Assembly: GCA_029204225.1 (NCBI GenBank)
Contig: CM055097.1
Coordinates: 26,939,039-27,003,038, forward strand
Length of the DNA stretch: 64,000 nt
Direction of reading: 5' to 3'
From: Diphasiastrum complanatum
Lineage: Eukaryota; Streptophyta; Lycopodiopsida; Lycopodiales; Lycopodiaceae
Each line of letters starts with the position of its first letter. Position 1 is the first letter of the stretch. The notes below the pieces were generated by a model that ran no database searches, was not told the DNA's origin, and saw only the letters and a program-made list of their open reading frames with translations. This document shows, one piece after another, positions 1 to 11,795 of the stretch. The position numbers and the translations under genes are program-made.

Positions 1-212
1 TGGCCGACTGCACGTCGGGACCCAACTGGGGGCCCTATCCTGCTGACAGGGTCCCTAGGCTGTGTTAGGCCCGCCATGGCTATGGACCGTGCTGGGGCAC
101 ACTACTCACACTGTCTTGCCCTGTTGGTCATGTACGCCGGACACGACCCTGACTGTGGTATCTGACTTATCTGTGTTTCCTAGGGTTCGGCACTGGTTAT
201 GAGCTCGTAACA
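1..212 (-). repeat. Family A Gypsy 5' LTR (element A1), cut by window edge
   Basis: Read on the minus strand this begins TGTTACGAGCTCGTAA at 212 and runs off the left edge. It matches the first 212 nt of the 358-nt LTRs at 6178-6535, 18582-18939 and 24494-24851. The flank 213-217 reads tgtac on the minus strand, identical to the 5 bp after the LTR at 6535, so this is the 5' LTR of the element whose 3' half lies on the plus strand. It carries the same internal 19-bp orientation as the 5' LTR at 24494-24851. It has several private substitutions. Confidence 0.9.
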
Positions 213-327
213 GTACATCACTCATGGCTTCCCTAAGATGATCTCGGAATTCATGCCGTACTTCGTCAAGGTAAGTGGAAGACGGTATGCGAGGCTCAGA
301 AGATGTAGGGGAAGTATCCATGGTCAA
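213..327 (-). pseudogene. Family B gag N-terminus (element B1), interrupted by A1
   Basis: A minus-strand frame opens at 327, with a second Met at 321. It contains PTSSEPRIPSS and HEFRDHLREAMSDV, resembling the gag starts of the family D copies (MAHAPTSSET, MTHSPTPSET). At 212 it runs into the family A LTR. The interrupted codon is completed by the sequence that follows the other LTR at 6541 on the plus strand, and the gag frame then continues (TDLRRKLRETF). It is therefore a real gag start split by a nested insertion and a later inversion. Gag forms the retrotransposon particle. Confidence 0.75.
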
Positions 328-1075
328 GGAATGCAGGAAGTGAAGAGAGTGTAAGAAAAGCTTAATATCGGAGGGAGCGGACTTTTGTCGTCACCCCAAA
401 TACGCTTTAGGTACACACACGACACTAAGAGCAAGAAAGGAAATGACAAATGTCAAGAAGAGGTGTGGAAAGCAAGGAAAAACCAGCAAAGATACCTCTC
501 GATAGAGCTCCAAGCATGTGCGACGAGCTGGCTAGAAAATGTGACCACAAGGAGAATGAAAGTCGGCGTTGGACAGCGTCCAATCAATGCTGAAAATATG
601 GCTGGAAATATGTGGAAAACGTGATGAAATAGGGCGATGGACAGCCTCCAATCAAAACTGAAATATGGCTGAAACTCTGCTGGAACAATGGCTGAAAAAT
701 GTGATGAAGTAGGGCGCTAGACAGCCTCCAATCAATGCTGAAAAGATGGCTGGGAATCCTCTCCCTGAATCAAATGGAGGATTCAAAAAAAAGAGGGAAA
801 AGGATTTGGAACTTGGGCGCCGGAAATAATCTGCCCAAAAACTAAAAAAAAAAATTTTTTTTTTACGGCCGCCAAATTTAGCGGAAGTACTTCCGCTAAC
901 TATCTGCTAAAGCTCCGCCAAGGAAAATGCTCTGATGGGAGTTGGTCCTCCTCCAAACTGTGCTGAATGTTGCTGAAGCAAAGAGACGAAAGCCCTCAGC
1001 AAAGAGAGAAAAATCAGCAAGGAAAATGGGCACCCAATCAAAAAATCAGATCTGAAATTCAGCAATCAGGAAAGT
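328..1075 (-). repeat. Family B 5' leader with tandem repeats
   Basis: This lies between primer site and gag start of B1. Minus-strand repeats of roughly 80-90 nt, each containing a variant of TTGGAGGCTGTCCA(T/G)CGCCCTA, occur around 560-760. The same unit is repeated in the leaders of family D. A conserved box, tttggggtgacgacaa on the minus strand (about 380-400), sits about 60 nt before the gag start and recurs at 30059 and 56031. No host gene is visible. Confidence 0.7.
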
Positions 1076-1087
1076 GCTCTGATACCA
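1076..1087 (-). promoter_or_regulatory. Primer binding site of B1 (initiator Met tRNA type)
   Basis: The minus strand reads TGGTATCAGAGC directly after the LTR end at 1088. This is the usual plant retrotransposon site complementary to the 3' end of initiator methionine tRNA. Confidence 0.9.
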
Positions 1088-1548
1088 AGTTATGATCAAA
1101 ATCTCAAGTGTTGAATCAATGAAGCATAAAAGACAGCAATAGACTAAAGCCCTACAAGCAATAGACAAGACAATAGGTTCTCCCACGAAGAGCCCAAGCA
1201 ATACCAATCAATAATCTGAAAAATGAGTGTACAAATGCCCCTATAAATACCCTACCAATGAACCCTAAAATAGGAATTCAAAAGTAAAGGGAGGCAAAAT
1301 GTGGAGGGAAAATAGTGCGCCCTCCTACGGGCCCCCACTCCTACGGGCCCCCACTCCATAATAAGGGCCCAAGGCCAATCAATGTCATAAAAAAGGACCC
1401 AGTGCGGGTCCTAAGCATATAAAAAGGCCTGTACATGACTAATATAAAATGTGTAACCAGAAATATACATAACCAACAGTAAATGTAAAGAGGCCTGCGG
1501 AATATATGCAGAGTAGCCCAGTAGGCCTGTATCCTGTAGTCCGTAACT
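1088..1548 (-). repeat. Family B 5' LTR (element B1)
   Basis: The 461-nt LTR starts AGTTACGGAC at 1548 and ends CATAACT at 1088 on the minus strand. It pairs with the plus-strand LTR at 10921-11377. Flank 1549-1553 reads cttga on the minus strand and matches 11378-11382, so the two LTRs bound one original element. It contains a 16-bp tandem duplication (1324-1339 and 1340-1355) absent from the 3' LTR. The termini are AGTTA and TAACT rather than TG and CA. A TATA-like motif (ctataaatac, minus-strand equivalent) lies near 1241-1250. Confidence 0.92.
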
Positions 1549-1593
1549 TCAAGGATCTATGACCAAATATCTGATGGTACCCACTTTTGAGAT

Positions 1594-1990
1594 CTATCTT
1601 ACTAAAAATGGTTGTCCCTGCAATGCATCCAGTAGATCATCAATCCTGGGCTTCGGATATTTGTGCTTTACGGTGATTTTACAATCCCTTGTAATCCACA
1701 CACGTCCAGAAACTACCATCCTTTTTCTTAACCAACAAAATGGGGGAGGCGAAAGGTGAATAACTACGAAAGACATACCCCAACCTGAGGTATTCTTCCA
1801 ACATCTTCTATACCTCCTCCTACAAGGAGGCCAACATACCGGGCTTGCCCCTGGAACGAGCTCAATACGATGCTGACAACCCCACTAGCATGCTATCAAT
1901 CAACAAATGTTTAAACTCAGCTCGAATGGATCTTTCCAACTGGCTTGCTGGGATCACCTCTGAGCTGCTGAGCTAAAGCATAATTTACAT
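1594..1990 (-). pseudogene. Degraded Gypsy reverse transcriptase fragment
   Basis: Minus-strand pieces read KKRMVVSGRVW, then ITVKHKYPKPRIDDLLDAL (an RT block equivalent to [18 protein letters not shown] in family A), then FSKIDLKSGYHQI in shifted frames near 1560. Stops and frameshifts are numerous. This was the upstream flank of B1 before the inversion. It belongs to a Gypsy lineage distinct from families A and B. Confidence 0.7.
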
Positions 1991-2049
1991 AAGACGTTAA
2001 ATAAGATGAAGTTGTTTCTAGATTATTAACTTGTGGGTTTATTGGTAAA

Positions 2050-2065
2050 CTACGAAAATATCTTG
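2050..2065. other. Inversion breakpoint inside A1 gag
   Basis: From about 2060 rightward the sequence is collinear with the gag region of the complete family A element (minus strand, near 23075). To the left homology stops and the inverted B1 flank begins. The start of A1 (LTR 1-212) faces the opposite way and continues off the left edge, as expected if one end of an inversion fell here. Confidence 0.8.
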
Positions 2066-5000
2066 CAGTATCGAGAAGCAATTTTAAAGATTAAAAATAT
2101 GGATGACTATCAGAAAATCAGGGGATTTGTCCGTGGCCTCAAAGATGAATATAAAGTAGAGATCCAGAGAAACTCCCCTACTACCCCTGAGCAAGCTCTC
2201 AGACATGCTCAAATCTATGATGATTCAGTGGGTAGGAAGAGGGCGAGACAGTAGCCACTTTCTGAGCAGCCTCCTCAAAAAGACTTTCAATTTAAAAAGA
2301 AATTTTTAAAAAGAAAGAACCAAGATAAATTTAAAAGTGAAGCTCCTCAGAAACGCCCTTCACTCATACAGCCCTTAAAACCAAATGATTTTGAGAAAGC
2401 CAAACAAGAACGTTTGTGCTTTGTGTGCATGGGCAAGGGACACACAGTCAGACAGTGTCCCAAAGGGCCTTTCCCTAAAAAAGATAAGAAAGATAAAAAA
2501 CAAGTTCATCTTGTTCAAACTCTATGTTTCCCCAGTGACTCGACAGCTTCCGAGATCAAAGTGTATCATGAAAATCATGAACACTGTTGCCAGCTGACCT
2601 CTGCAATGCTAGCGAGACCCTTCAGCTTTGGGCCGCATGACCTAGTACGTATGCATGGGAAAGTTGGTAACCAGTCAGTAAGAGTTATGGTTGATGATGG
2701 GGCAACCCATAATTTCATCAACCACACCCTGGTTAAAAAGCTTAAACTACCAGAAGTACCTAGTCAGCATAGGTACATAGTTTCATTAGCTAAGGGTGAA
2801 GATAAAAAAATATGGGAAACTATGGTAAGTAAGTTAAATCTTGGTATTCAGGGGTACCAAGATGAAATAAACTTTCAGATAATGCACCAGGATCGAACAG
2901 ACATTGTTCTCGGGAGAGATTGGCTCTACAGTTTAGGACCTTCCCTCCACAGAAACCATCAGGAGAACACCCTCAGCTTTCAGTATAAAGGCCGAGAGAT
3001 CCAGTTGCATGGGGAGCATGATGTTCCCAACAGCCCTATGGTCTGCAGTTCAGAGCTCTGTCAGCTAATCGGAGACGAAGACCATCAGGTATTCTTATGT
3101 GACTTTCAGTTTATTCCTGAAGTTTCTATTTCCAGTTCTATTCAGCAGAAAATCAGTAAATTAGAAACTTTATTGTCTAAATTTAAAGATGTTTTTCCTG
3201 AAGATTTGCCACATGGTTTACCAACTAGCAGAGAGGTAGATCATGTAATAAACCTAGTACTAGGTACAGCACCTGTTTCTAAACCTCCGTATCGGGTCAG
3301 CCGAACAGAGGATGAAAAAATAACTAGGCAGTTAACAGATTATCTTGGGAAAGGCCAAATTCAGACCAGTAGTTCACCATGGGCCTCACCAGTCCTCTTG
3401 GTGAAAAAGAAAGAGGGGTCTATGCGTCTTTGCGTAGATTACAGAGCCCTCAATAAAGTCACAATTAAGAATAAATACCCTATGCCTCGAGCAGACGAGT
3501 TGTTTGACCAACTCGATGGGGCTAAGTTTTTTAGTAAAATAGACCTCAGATCGAGATATCATCAAGTCCGTATAAAATCAGAAGATGTCTCAAAAACAGC
3601 TTTTAGGGCTCGTCACGGTCATTATGAGTTTAAGGTGATGCCATTTGGGCTCACAAATGCTCCAGCTACCTTTATGACCTTGATGAACAGTGTTCTCAGA
3701 CCATACTTGGGTAAGTTTGTAGTCATATTTTTAGATGACATCCTCATCTACAGCAAAACGAGGAAGGAGCATCTAAACACCTCAGAAAGGTGTTTTGACT
3801 GCTCAGAAAGCATAAGCTCTATGCTAAACAATCCAAGTGTGAATTCTTCGTTGAAGAAGTAGCATATTTGGGTCACATTATCTCTTCAGATGGGATTAAG
3901 ATGGACCCAAATAAGGTTAAAGCCATACTCAGTTGGCTGAGACCTCAGAATATTTTGGAACTTCAGATCTTTCTTGGTCTGGCGGGATATTACAGACGAT
4001 TTATCAAGGAATATGCTCAGATAGCAGTTCCTATGACAAATCTCCTTAAGGGGAAGGGAAAGGAGTTCATTTGGGAGTCCGCACAGCAGGAGAGCTTTAA
4101 TGCTCTCAAAACAGCCTTAGCTACAGCACCAGTTTTAAAAGTCGTCGACCCCAATCAGCCATTTGTGGTCGAAACAGATGCTAGCGACTTTGCAGTAGGT
4201 GTTGTGCTAACTCAGGGTGGACGACCTATTGCGTTCGAGAGTAAAAAACTCGAGCCAGCTCAGACTAGGTACAGTGCCTATGAAAAGGAACTCTTTTCTA
4301 TAGTCCACTTGGACGCATTATTTGTATGGTGCCAACTTTGAGATCCTGACAGACCATGAGAGTCTCAGATACCTTTGCAATCAACCTGAGCTTAGAGGTC
4401 GGAAAGCTCGTTGGGCAGAGTTGATGCAAGAGTTTGACATGTCTATCAGATATAGACATGGAAAATTCAATACAGTGGCAGATGCCCTTAGCAGAATGCC
4501 TATGACAAACGAGCTGAGTTTTACCCAGATTCGTAATGAGTTACTCGAGTCCTTGAGGGGGAAATGCCAGCATGATGCATTCTTCTCTACTATCTGGAAC
4601 TCAGTCCAGAGCAGACAGTTACAGACTCTAGAACCAGTTCCCGGGGCTGGTGCCATTTCATCCAAGAATACGGCAGCTTCCGTTGAGGATGATGATGAGT
4701 CCGAGTATATGTCGTCAGATGACGTTGAGGATTCTGAGCCTGTATTACCCAAGCAAACCCCAGTGGTTGAGGGTCAGTTGACTCAAGGATTCAAATGGAA
4801 ACAGTATTCCATTCAGGATGAGTACTTGCACTATAGAGATAGAGTATGTGTCCCCAATTCAGAGGATTATAGGCAACAGGTCCTATATGAATGTCATGAC
4901 AATCCTAGCGCGGGACACCCAGGCATACAGAAGACCTATGAGCTTCTTCGTAGGCAATTTTTCTGGCCCAGTATGAAAAAGGACGTCCAGCAGTATGTAA

Positions 5001-6166
5001 CCAGTTGCCAGAAATGTCAAGTAAATAAAGCAGAGCGTTTAAAGGCAGGAGGGTTGTTGCATCCCTTAGAAATACCAGCTGGTAAATGGGAGAGTATCTC
5101 CATGGATTTTATAGTAGGCCAACCTAAAACCCAAAAGGGTAATGACGCTATATGGGTCACAGTTGACCGTCTGACCAAAATGGCTCATTTCATTCCGACC
5201 AAAACAACCGTTAGAGCTCCAGAGTTAGCGAGGTTGTTTGTAGACGGGCTATTTAAATTGTACGGTCTACCTTCCGGCATAGTCAACGACCGGGACAGTA
5301 AGTTCACTGGAAATTTTTGGAGGGCAGTATTCCATCATCTCCATACTAAACTTAATATGAGTACCACCGACCATCCTCAGACGGATGGTCAAACAGAAAG
5401 GGTAAATCAAGTGCTGGAGGATATGCTTCGTGCATACGTTAGCAAGAAGCAGACTAATTGGGAGGAGTATCTCTCGATATTAGAGTTTGCTTATAACAGT
5501 ACCAAACATTCAGCTACGGGATACAGCCCATTTATGCTGATGTACGGTTTTCAGCCACGCTCACCCACAGCTGTAGGGTTTAAACAAGAAAAAGAAAAAG
5601 TTGAAGCAGCCAGAAACTTTTTAGAGGACCTAAACCAAATGATAGAACATGCTAAGCGTAGCATTAGGCAGTCCCAGGATCGAGCCAGGCATTATGCAAA
5701 TTAACACAGACGGGATGTGCAGTTCTCCACTGGTGAGAAAGTCTACTTGAGAGTCCCAGTTGACTCTAAAACCCTCAAATCAGGAGTGTGTGCTAAGTTG
5801 TCTCCAAGGTATTGTGGTCCCTTTACCATCAGTAGGAGACTAGGCGAGGTCCCCTATGAACTAGAACTCCCACACAGCAGTAAGGTTTTTCCAGTCTTTC
5901 ATGTAAGTCAGTTACGAAAAGCCTTAACCAGATCAGACAATCTGGTAGGGGACAGTGTTCTAGTTCTCCCATTGGATCCTCAGCAACCTCCACATGAACC
6001 AGAGGAAATTTTTGATAGTAGAGAGACGCAGACTCGTCATACTCTATACCGAGAATATCTGGTTAAGTGGAATGATCAGCCTGTTGAGAATGCCACTTGG
6101 GAAAGAGGCAGCGTCCTTCGCAAGATTTTTCCGGACTTTGTCTTAGAGGACCAAGACGGTTCTTAA
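2060..6166 (+). pseudogene. Family A chromovirus gag-pol, 5' truncated (element A1)
   Basis: Domains in order are: gag remainder; CCHC knuckle ([14 protein letters not shown], about 2424); aspartic protease (VDDGATHNF, about 2690); RT with FLDD (about 3731); RNase H (VETDASDF); HHCC zinc finger; integrase D-D-E (MDFIVGQ, NDRDSK, DGQTERV); and chromodomain (LVKWNDQPVENATWE). Against the minus-strand copy at 18951-23744 it carries a nonsense codon at 2252, a 1-nt deletion near 3776, an 11-nt deletion near 4312 and a nonsense codon at 5702. It is not functional. The natural stop is TAA at 6164. Confidence 0.93.
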
Positions 6167-6177
6167 GGGGGAGGGAG
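6167..6177 (+). promoter_or_regulatory. Polypurine tract of A1
   Basis: The purine run aagggggaggga g lies directly before the LTR start TGTTACG at 6178. It would prime plus-strand DNA synthesis. Confidence 0.85.
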
Positions 6178-6535
6178 TGTTACGAGCTCGTAACCAGTGC
6201 AGAACTCTAGAGAACACAGATAGGTCAGATACCACAGTCAGGGTCGTGTCCAGTGTACATGACCAACAGGGCAAGACAGTGTGAGTAGTGTGCCCCAGCA
6301 CGGTCCATAGCCATGGCGGGCCTAACACAGCCTAGGGACCCTATCCTGCTGACAGGGCCCCCAGTTGGGTCCCGACGTGCAGTCGGCCACGCCAGTGCCA
6401 CGTGGCCGACACTTGGCAGTAGCATGCTACCAGTCCTCACACTGGGCTAGGAGGGGCTTACTCTATATCAGGGAGTAGGCAAGGTTGGGTGGATCAGTTA
6501 GTGTTTGCCCTACTGTGGTGTTAGGAACTATTACA
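6178..6535 (+). repeat. Family A 3' LTR (element A1)
   Basis: The 358-nt LTR runs from TGTTACGAGC to ATTACA. The 5 bp after it (tgtac, 6536-6540) match the flank of the inverted 5' LTR at 213-217. By eye it differs from the 3' LTR at 18582-18939 by only about two substitutions. It differs from the 5' LTR at 24494-24851 by more substitutions plus a 19-bp inverted segment. A TATA-like ctatatcag lies near 6463. Confidence 0.93.
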
Positions 6536-9500
6536 TGTACACACTGATTTACGCCGAAAGTTACGAGAGACATTCACTGCTCTTTCTGCCCAGATTGCTA
6601 CACTATCAATACAGTCCAGTGTTTCTCCACTATCTCCACCTGTTCCCCCACAGCTTACATTTCCACCACCCGAGACTCCTTCATCTTCTGGTCCTTTGCC
6701 ATGAGACTTTAAGGATAAGGTTCAGCTTACTGTGTATTCTGGTTCATCCGACGGGAATGAACTCGAGAATTGGTATTCTAAGCTTGAGACCTACTTCCTT
6801 ATGTTTCCTAAGACTGACATTCAGCGGATACATTTGGCTGCTTTACATTTGGAGGGCCGTGCTGCTACTTGGTGGCGCAATGTTTCGCCAGACGGCTTCA
6901 CACCCTGGCCTTGCTAGTTGGACAGAGTTTATGACAGCACTCCGCCTAGCGATGACTGATCCTCAGTGGCTTATTCGATAGCGCGACATCTTTCGCAGTT
7001 TATCTCACACTGGTGACTTGGTTGCTTATACGACACGGTTTACAGAGCTTTCTTATCTATTCCCAGATATTTCTACATTGGAGCTCATCTCTCGCTACGT
7101 TGCTGGTCTACAAGGCGCACTCAGGTATGATGTTTCTTCTTTTTTTCCACTCACTCTTTCTCACGCCATCTCCCTTGCTACCGCACTGCAGCACAAGTAC
7201 TCTCCCATGTCGTCCTCTGTTTCTCGTCCTTCGCATCCTTTCACACGTCCTATTTTTTCCTCTCCATCCTCTGCTAGTCCCACATCTGTCAGTTCACCTT
7301 CGTCCACTCTTCCGTCTGCACCACGTCCTCCTTTTTCTCCTCGTCCTGTTTTTGTTCGTCGCTACTCACAGCCTCAGATGTCTGAGATCCGTGAGAAGCG
7401 CTTATGTTTCAACTGTAAGAGTCCTGATCATATCGCCCGTGATTGCCGACAGCCTGCCACTACTATTGTCGTCTATTTCCATGATGCTGACACACCTGAT
7501 GATAGTCCTGATTCTGCCATATGCCTTCATATTCTTGATGATGACCCACTTGTTGATCAGTTTGCCACACCCACTGAGCCTGTTCCTGATCCCCCTGATC
7601 TAGCTGTATGCCATGCTCAGCTTGCTTATGCTACTTGGGCCGGTAAGCCGGGTCCACGCCATATCCATCTTCGCGTACGTATCACTGGTGAGTTTATTGC
7701 CCTTGTTGACACGGGTAGCACTCACTCGTTTCTCAGCAGTCATACTACTACACGCATTCGTGCTATGCCAGTCACTACACCTCATCCCCTGCATGTTGAG
7801 GTTGCCAGCGCACACTCTTTTCCTAGCACGCAGATGTATCAGCAGCTTTCATATCGGATTGGAGACTTCCTTGGTCAGGCAGATTTTCATATTATTCCAC
7901 TTACACGGTACGATCTTATCCTTGGTGCTGATTGGTTTGCATCCCTTGGTGCGGTTACAGTAGACCTCCAGCAGCAGACATTGACATTCTCTCATGATGG
8001 TACTCAGCATATATTTTCCGGTATTGATTCTCGGCAGGACTATCAGCTTATTTCCGGGAAGCAGTTCATAAGGAGCCTCCCGAAGGCCCACTGTGCGGCT
8101 ATTCTTTCAGTTCAGCCTATTGCGGATGCACCACCTTTGCCACAGGTATTTTCTGAATTGTTGCGTGAATTTGAGCATGTTTTTAGAGAGCCGACTCAAT
8201 TACCACCTTTACGAGATGTCAACCACCATTCCTCTGCATCACCTCCTTCTCGTCCTCCTTTTCGTATGTCTATTGTTGAGCGCGAGGAAGTCCAGCGTCA
8301 GGTGTCTGATTTATTACGTCAAGGCCTTATTGCTCCTAGCCAAAGTCCTTTTCGTGCTCATGTTTTACTTGTTGATAAGAAGGATGGTACTAAACGTCTA
8401 TGTACTGATTATCGTGCTTTAAATAAACTTACTATCCGTAATCAATACCCTATCCCTCATATGGATGACCTATTTGACCAGTTAGGCCAAGCCAAGATCT
8501 TTTCTAAACTTGACCTCCGTTCCGGTTATCACCAGATTCGTATGCATCCTCCTGATGAGCACAAGACAGCTTTCCGTACCCACTTTGGTCTGTATGAGTT
8601 TCGTGTCCTTCCTTTTGGTGTTACCAATGGCCCGCCCACTTTTCAGAATGTCATGAATAACATCTTTCGTCCTCTGCTTGGAAAGTGTGTCATTGTTTAT
8701 TTTGACGATATCCTCATTTATAGCACCACTCTCTCTCTTCATGTTCAGCATGTTCGTTCTGTTTTTGTTTTGTTATTTACTCATCATCTGTATGCTAAAC
8801 GTTCTAAATGTTCTTTTGTTGTTGTACAAATCGAGTTTTTGGGCTTCTTTGTTACTAATGGTATTGTTCGTCTCGACCCTCGTAAGGTCCGTTCTATTCT
8901 TTCATGGCCTGTGCCTGCTGATGTTCATGATGCTCGTATGTTTCTTGGTCTTGCTATCCATCTTCGTAAACCAGTTGCTCATTTTGCCACTCTTGCATCT
9001 CCTTTGCATGCTCTGTTGAAAAAAGAAACTTCGTTTGCTTGGACTCCCGCATGTCAATCAGCTTTCGATACTTGGAAGGTTAAGCTTACCATTGCCCCTG
9101 TTTTATGTCTTCCAGATTTTTCCCAGCGTTTTGTTGTTGAGACTGATGCTAGTTCCACAGCAATAGGTGCTTTGTTAAGTCAGCGTCAGTGTGTTATTGC
9201 ATATGAATCCCGTCGTCTTCGTTCGTATGAGCAGCGCTATTCCACTCATGAAAAAGAGTTGCTTGCTATCATTTTTGCTTTAAAGAAGTGGCGTCATTAT
9301 CTGTATCGTGTTCCGTTTGATGTTTTTACTGATCACCAGTCACTTCGTTATTTGTATACACAAAAGGATCTTAGTGATCATCAGTACTGTCGGCTTCAGT
9401 TTTTACAGTCCTTTCATTTTGATATTGATTATAAGCCTGGTAAAAGTAACGCTGCTGCTGATGCTTTGTCTCGTTTACCTGCTCTTACTTACAGTCTTGT

Positions 9501-10844
9501 TACGTCTCCCCACTCTTGGTATGATGATCTTCCTCAGGCTTATGCCACATGTCCATACTTTCGTGATGTTATGTCGTCTGCCTCTCGTCCTTCCTCTCAC
9601 CCTCACCAGATTTATTCCATTGTTAATCATCGTTTGTTTCACTATGGTTCGTTATGTATTCCCAGCACTCTCGACATACGTCCACAGCTCCTTGATGCCC
9701 ATTCCTCTCCTGTTGGTGGCCATTTTGGTTTTCAGAAGTCCTTGTTCCGTTTGAAAGAACATTTTTATTGGCCTTCCATGAAGCGTGAGCTTTCCCACCT
9801 TATTCATACTTGTGATTTTTGCCTTCGTAACAAGTATTCCCGTGAAAAACCTGGCGGTCTCCTTCAATGTTAGCCTATTCCTTCTCGGCAGTGGACTGAT
9901 ATATCTATGGACTTCATTTTAGGTCTTCCCCGTACTCAGCGTGGTCATGACTCTTGTTTGGTGGTAGTTGATAGGTTTTCTAAACAAGCTCATTTCATAC
10001 CAGTCAGACGTACTATTACAGCAGAGCATTGTGGTCGTATATTTATTTCTGAGATTTTCCGCTTACATGGTCTCCCACGATCTATACTTACTGATTGGGA
10101 TACCAAGTTTACATCAGGTTTTTGGACAAAGCTTATGCGTATCTTGGATGTTAGGATACTTATGCGCACTGCTTATCATTCTTCTGCGGATAGTCAGTCT
10201 GAGGTTATTAACCGGATGATGCACCTGTTACTATTTCATCTTATCTTTCGAGTGCTCGGGAGATTATTACTAGAGCTGCTACTCATTTACAGCATATTCA
10301 GCAGCGGTACAGGACCATTGTTGATCGTCATCGGCGCCATGTTGAGTTTGTAGAGGGAGATACTGTTTTTCTCCGGTTACGCTTTGCTCGCCATCGTTTT
10401 GTACAGGGTCTTGCTTCTACTGAGAAGCTTGCGCCGCACTATTATGGGCCTTTTCAGATTCTTGAGCGCCTCAGTCCAGTTACATATCGTGTTGAGTTAC
10501 CTGCTGCTACTCGGGCTTGTGATATCTTTCATGTCAGTTTATTACGTGCTGCTATTGAGGATGATGCTCCTCGAGATTCCTCATTTCCTACAGATCCAGA
10601 GCTTTTTCCATTCCTGCCAGCTGCTATTTTACAGGTGCGCTTATTGCATAGTCGTCGCCATCGGCAGGTTCAGTTTTTGGTCCAGTGGGATGGTCGTCCT
10701 ATTGAGGAGGCTACTTGGGAGCCCATTGATGTTTTTTATCATACCCCTATCCTGGCTGATCAGGCTCGATCACTTGCAGCTACCATTGCTTCTCAGGATG
10801 CTCCGACTTCTCTTGATGTTCCTTTCTCAGATGGGATATCTTGA
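6536..10844 (+). pseudogene. Family B chromovirus gag-pol remainder (element B1)
   Basis: Gag resumes after the A1 insertion (YSGSSDGNELENW, ATWWRN) with stops and frameshifts up to 7017. A 951-codon open stretch then covers 7018-9873: CCHC knuckle (CFNCKSPDHIARDC, about 7408), protease (LVDTGSTHSF, about 7705), RT with the F/YFDD box (VYFDDILIYS), RNase H (VETDASSTA) and the HHCC finger. It ends at a TAG. The frame continues through the integrase core (MDFILGLP, TDWDTKF, DSQSEV). About 180 nt after INRM (near 10218) are missing relative to family D and the frame shifts. The chromodomain (FLVQWDGRPIEEATWEP) ends at 10844. It is clearly defective. Confidence 0.92.
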
Positions 10845-10920
10845 TGCAGTATTTTTCTCTGGCACTGGTTCTTATCTTATTTTGCCTACGTTGGGGGCAA
10901 TGTTCTTTATAGCCAGGGAG

Positions 10921-11377
10921 AGTTACGGACTACAGGATACAGGCCTATTGGGCTACTCTACATATATTCCGCAGGCCTCTTTACATTTACTGTTGGTTAT
11001 GTATATTTCTAGTTACGCATTTTATATTAGTCATGTACAGGCCTTTTTATATGCTTATGACCCGCACTGGGTCCTTTTTTATGACATTGACTGGCCTTGG
11101 GCCCTTATTATATGGTTATATGTGGAGTGGGGGCCCGTAGGAGGGCGCACTATTTTCCCTCCACATTTTGCCTCCCTTTACTTTTGAATTCCTATTTTAG
11201 GGTTCATTGGTAGGGTATTTATAGGGGCATTTGTACACTCATTTTTCAGATTATTGATTGGTATTGCTTGGGCTCTTCGTGGGAGAACCTATTGTCTTGT
11301 CTATTGCTTGTAGGGCTTTAGTCTATTGCTGTCTTTTATGCTTCATTGATTCAACACTTGAGATTTTGATCATAACT
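10921..11377 (+). repeat. Family B 3' LTR (element B1)
   Basis: The 457-nt LTR runs AGTTACGGAC to CATAACT and pairs with the inverted copy at 1088-1548. The purine-rich gccagggag precedes it. cttga (11378-11382) follows and matches the minus-strand flank at 1549-1553. A TATA-like tatttatagg lies near 11215. Confidence 0.93.
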
Positions 11378-11382
11378 CTTGA

Positions 11383-11699
11383 TATGTTATTGATCTTAAT
11401 CACATATTTGCTATCATACCTTCAAGATCTGTTTTGATCTCTTGTTTTATTATTCAGAAGTGCCCATTAGTACTACAAGAGTGTTTGTTAATACTTTATC
11501 AGGTTATATATCTATTATCACTCTATTGAGTTTTGATTAGGTTTGATCAAGACCAGCCAAATTTCTAGCATGCCAGTGAACTAGTTTCAATATTGTTGCC
11601 ACCTATTAGTTTCATTGGTTTTGAATCTATTAGATCTCACTTATTTTAGTCTCTTAAGCTTAAAGTGAGTGCTAGGGTAGAACATGTCTCATTCAAATA
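11383..11699. other. No supported gene
   Basis: AT-rich sequence. The first 25 nt (tatgttattgatcttaatca) resemble 18212-18231, an apparently uninterrupted relative of the B1 insertion site. Nothing else is recognised. Confidence 0.5.
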
Positions 11700-11795
11700 T
11701 ATCAAGTGCATTCAAATGTGATCTATTTTCATCAATGTGTCAAGTCATTGCAGTGCTTTTTTTGTGGAAAGAAAGGGCATTATTTTTATGAGTGT
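11700..11795 (+). pseudogene. Copia gag zinc knuckle, left part of interrupted element
   Basis: The frame contains CFFCGKKGHYFYEC, a CX2CX4HX4C knuckle typical of Ty1/Copia gag. It is interrupted right after the last Cys codon by an insertion at 11796 with TSD agtgt (11791-11795 and 12853-12857). The Copia frame resumes at 12858 with a basic tail and then the protease. Confidence 0.7.

Noticed and set aside
4381-4752. 123-codon minus-strand open frame (mirrored at 20365-20736 on plus)
   Set aside because: It is the antisense of the RNase H-integrase linker of family A, present in both copies only because the sense protein is conserved.
10384-11187. 267-codon hydrophobic open frame on plus
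   Set aside because: Out-of-frame reading of the integrase tail, chromodomain and LTR of B1. The T-rich codons give a false Leu-rich membrane-like protein.
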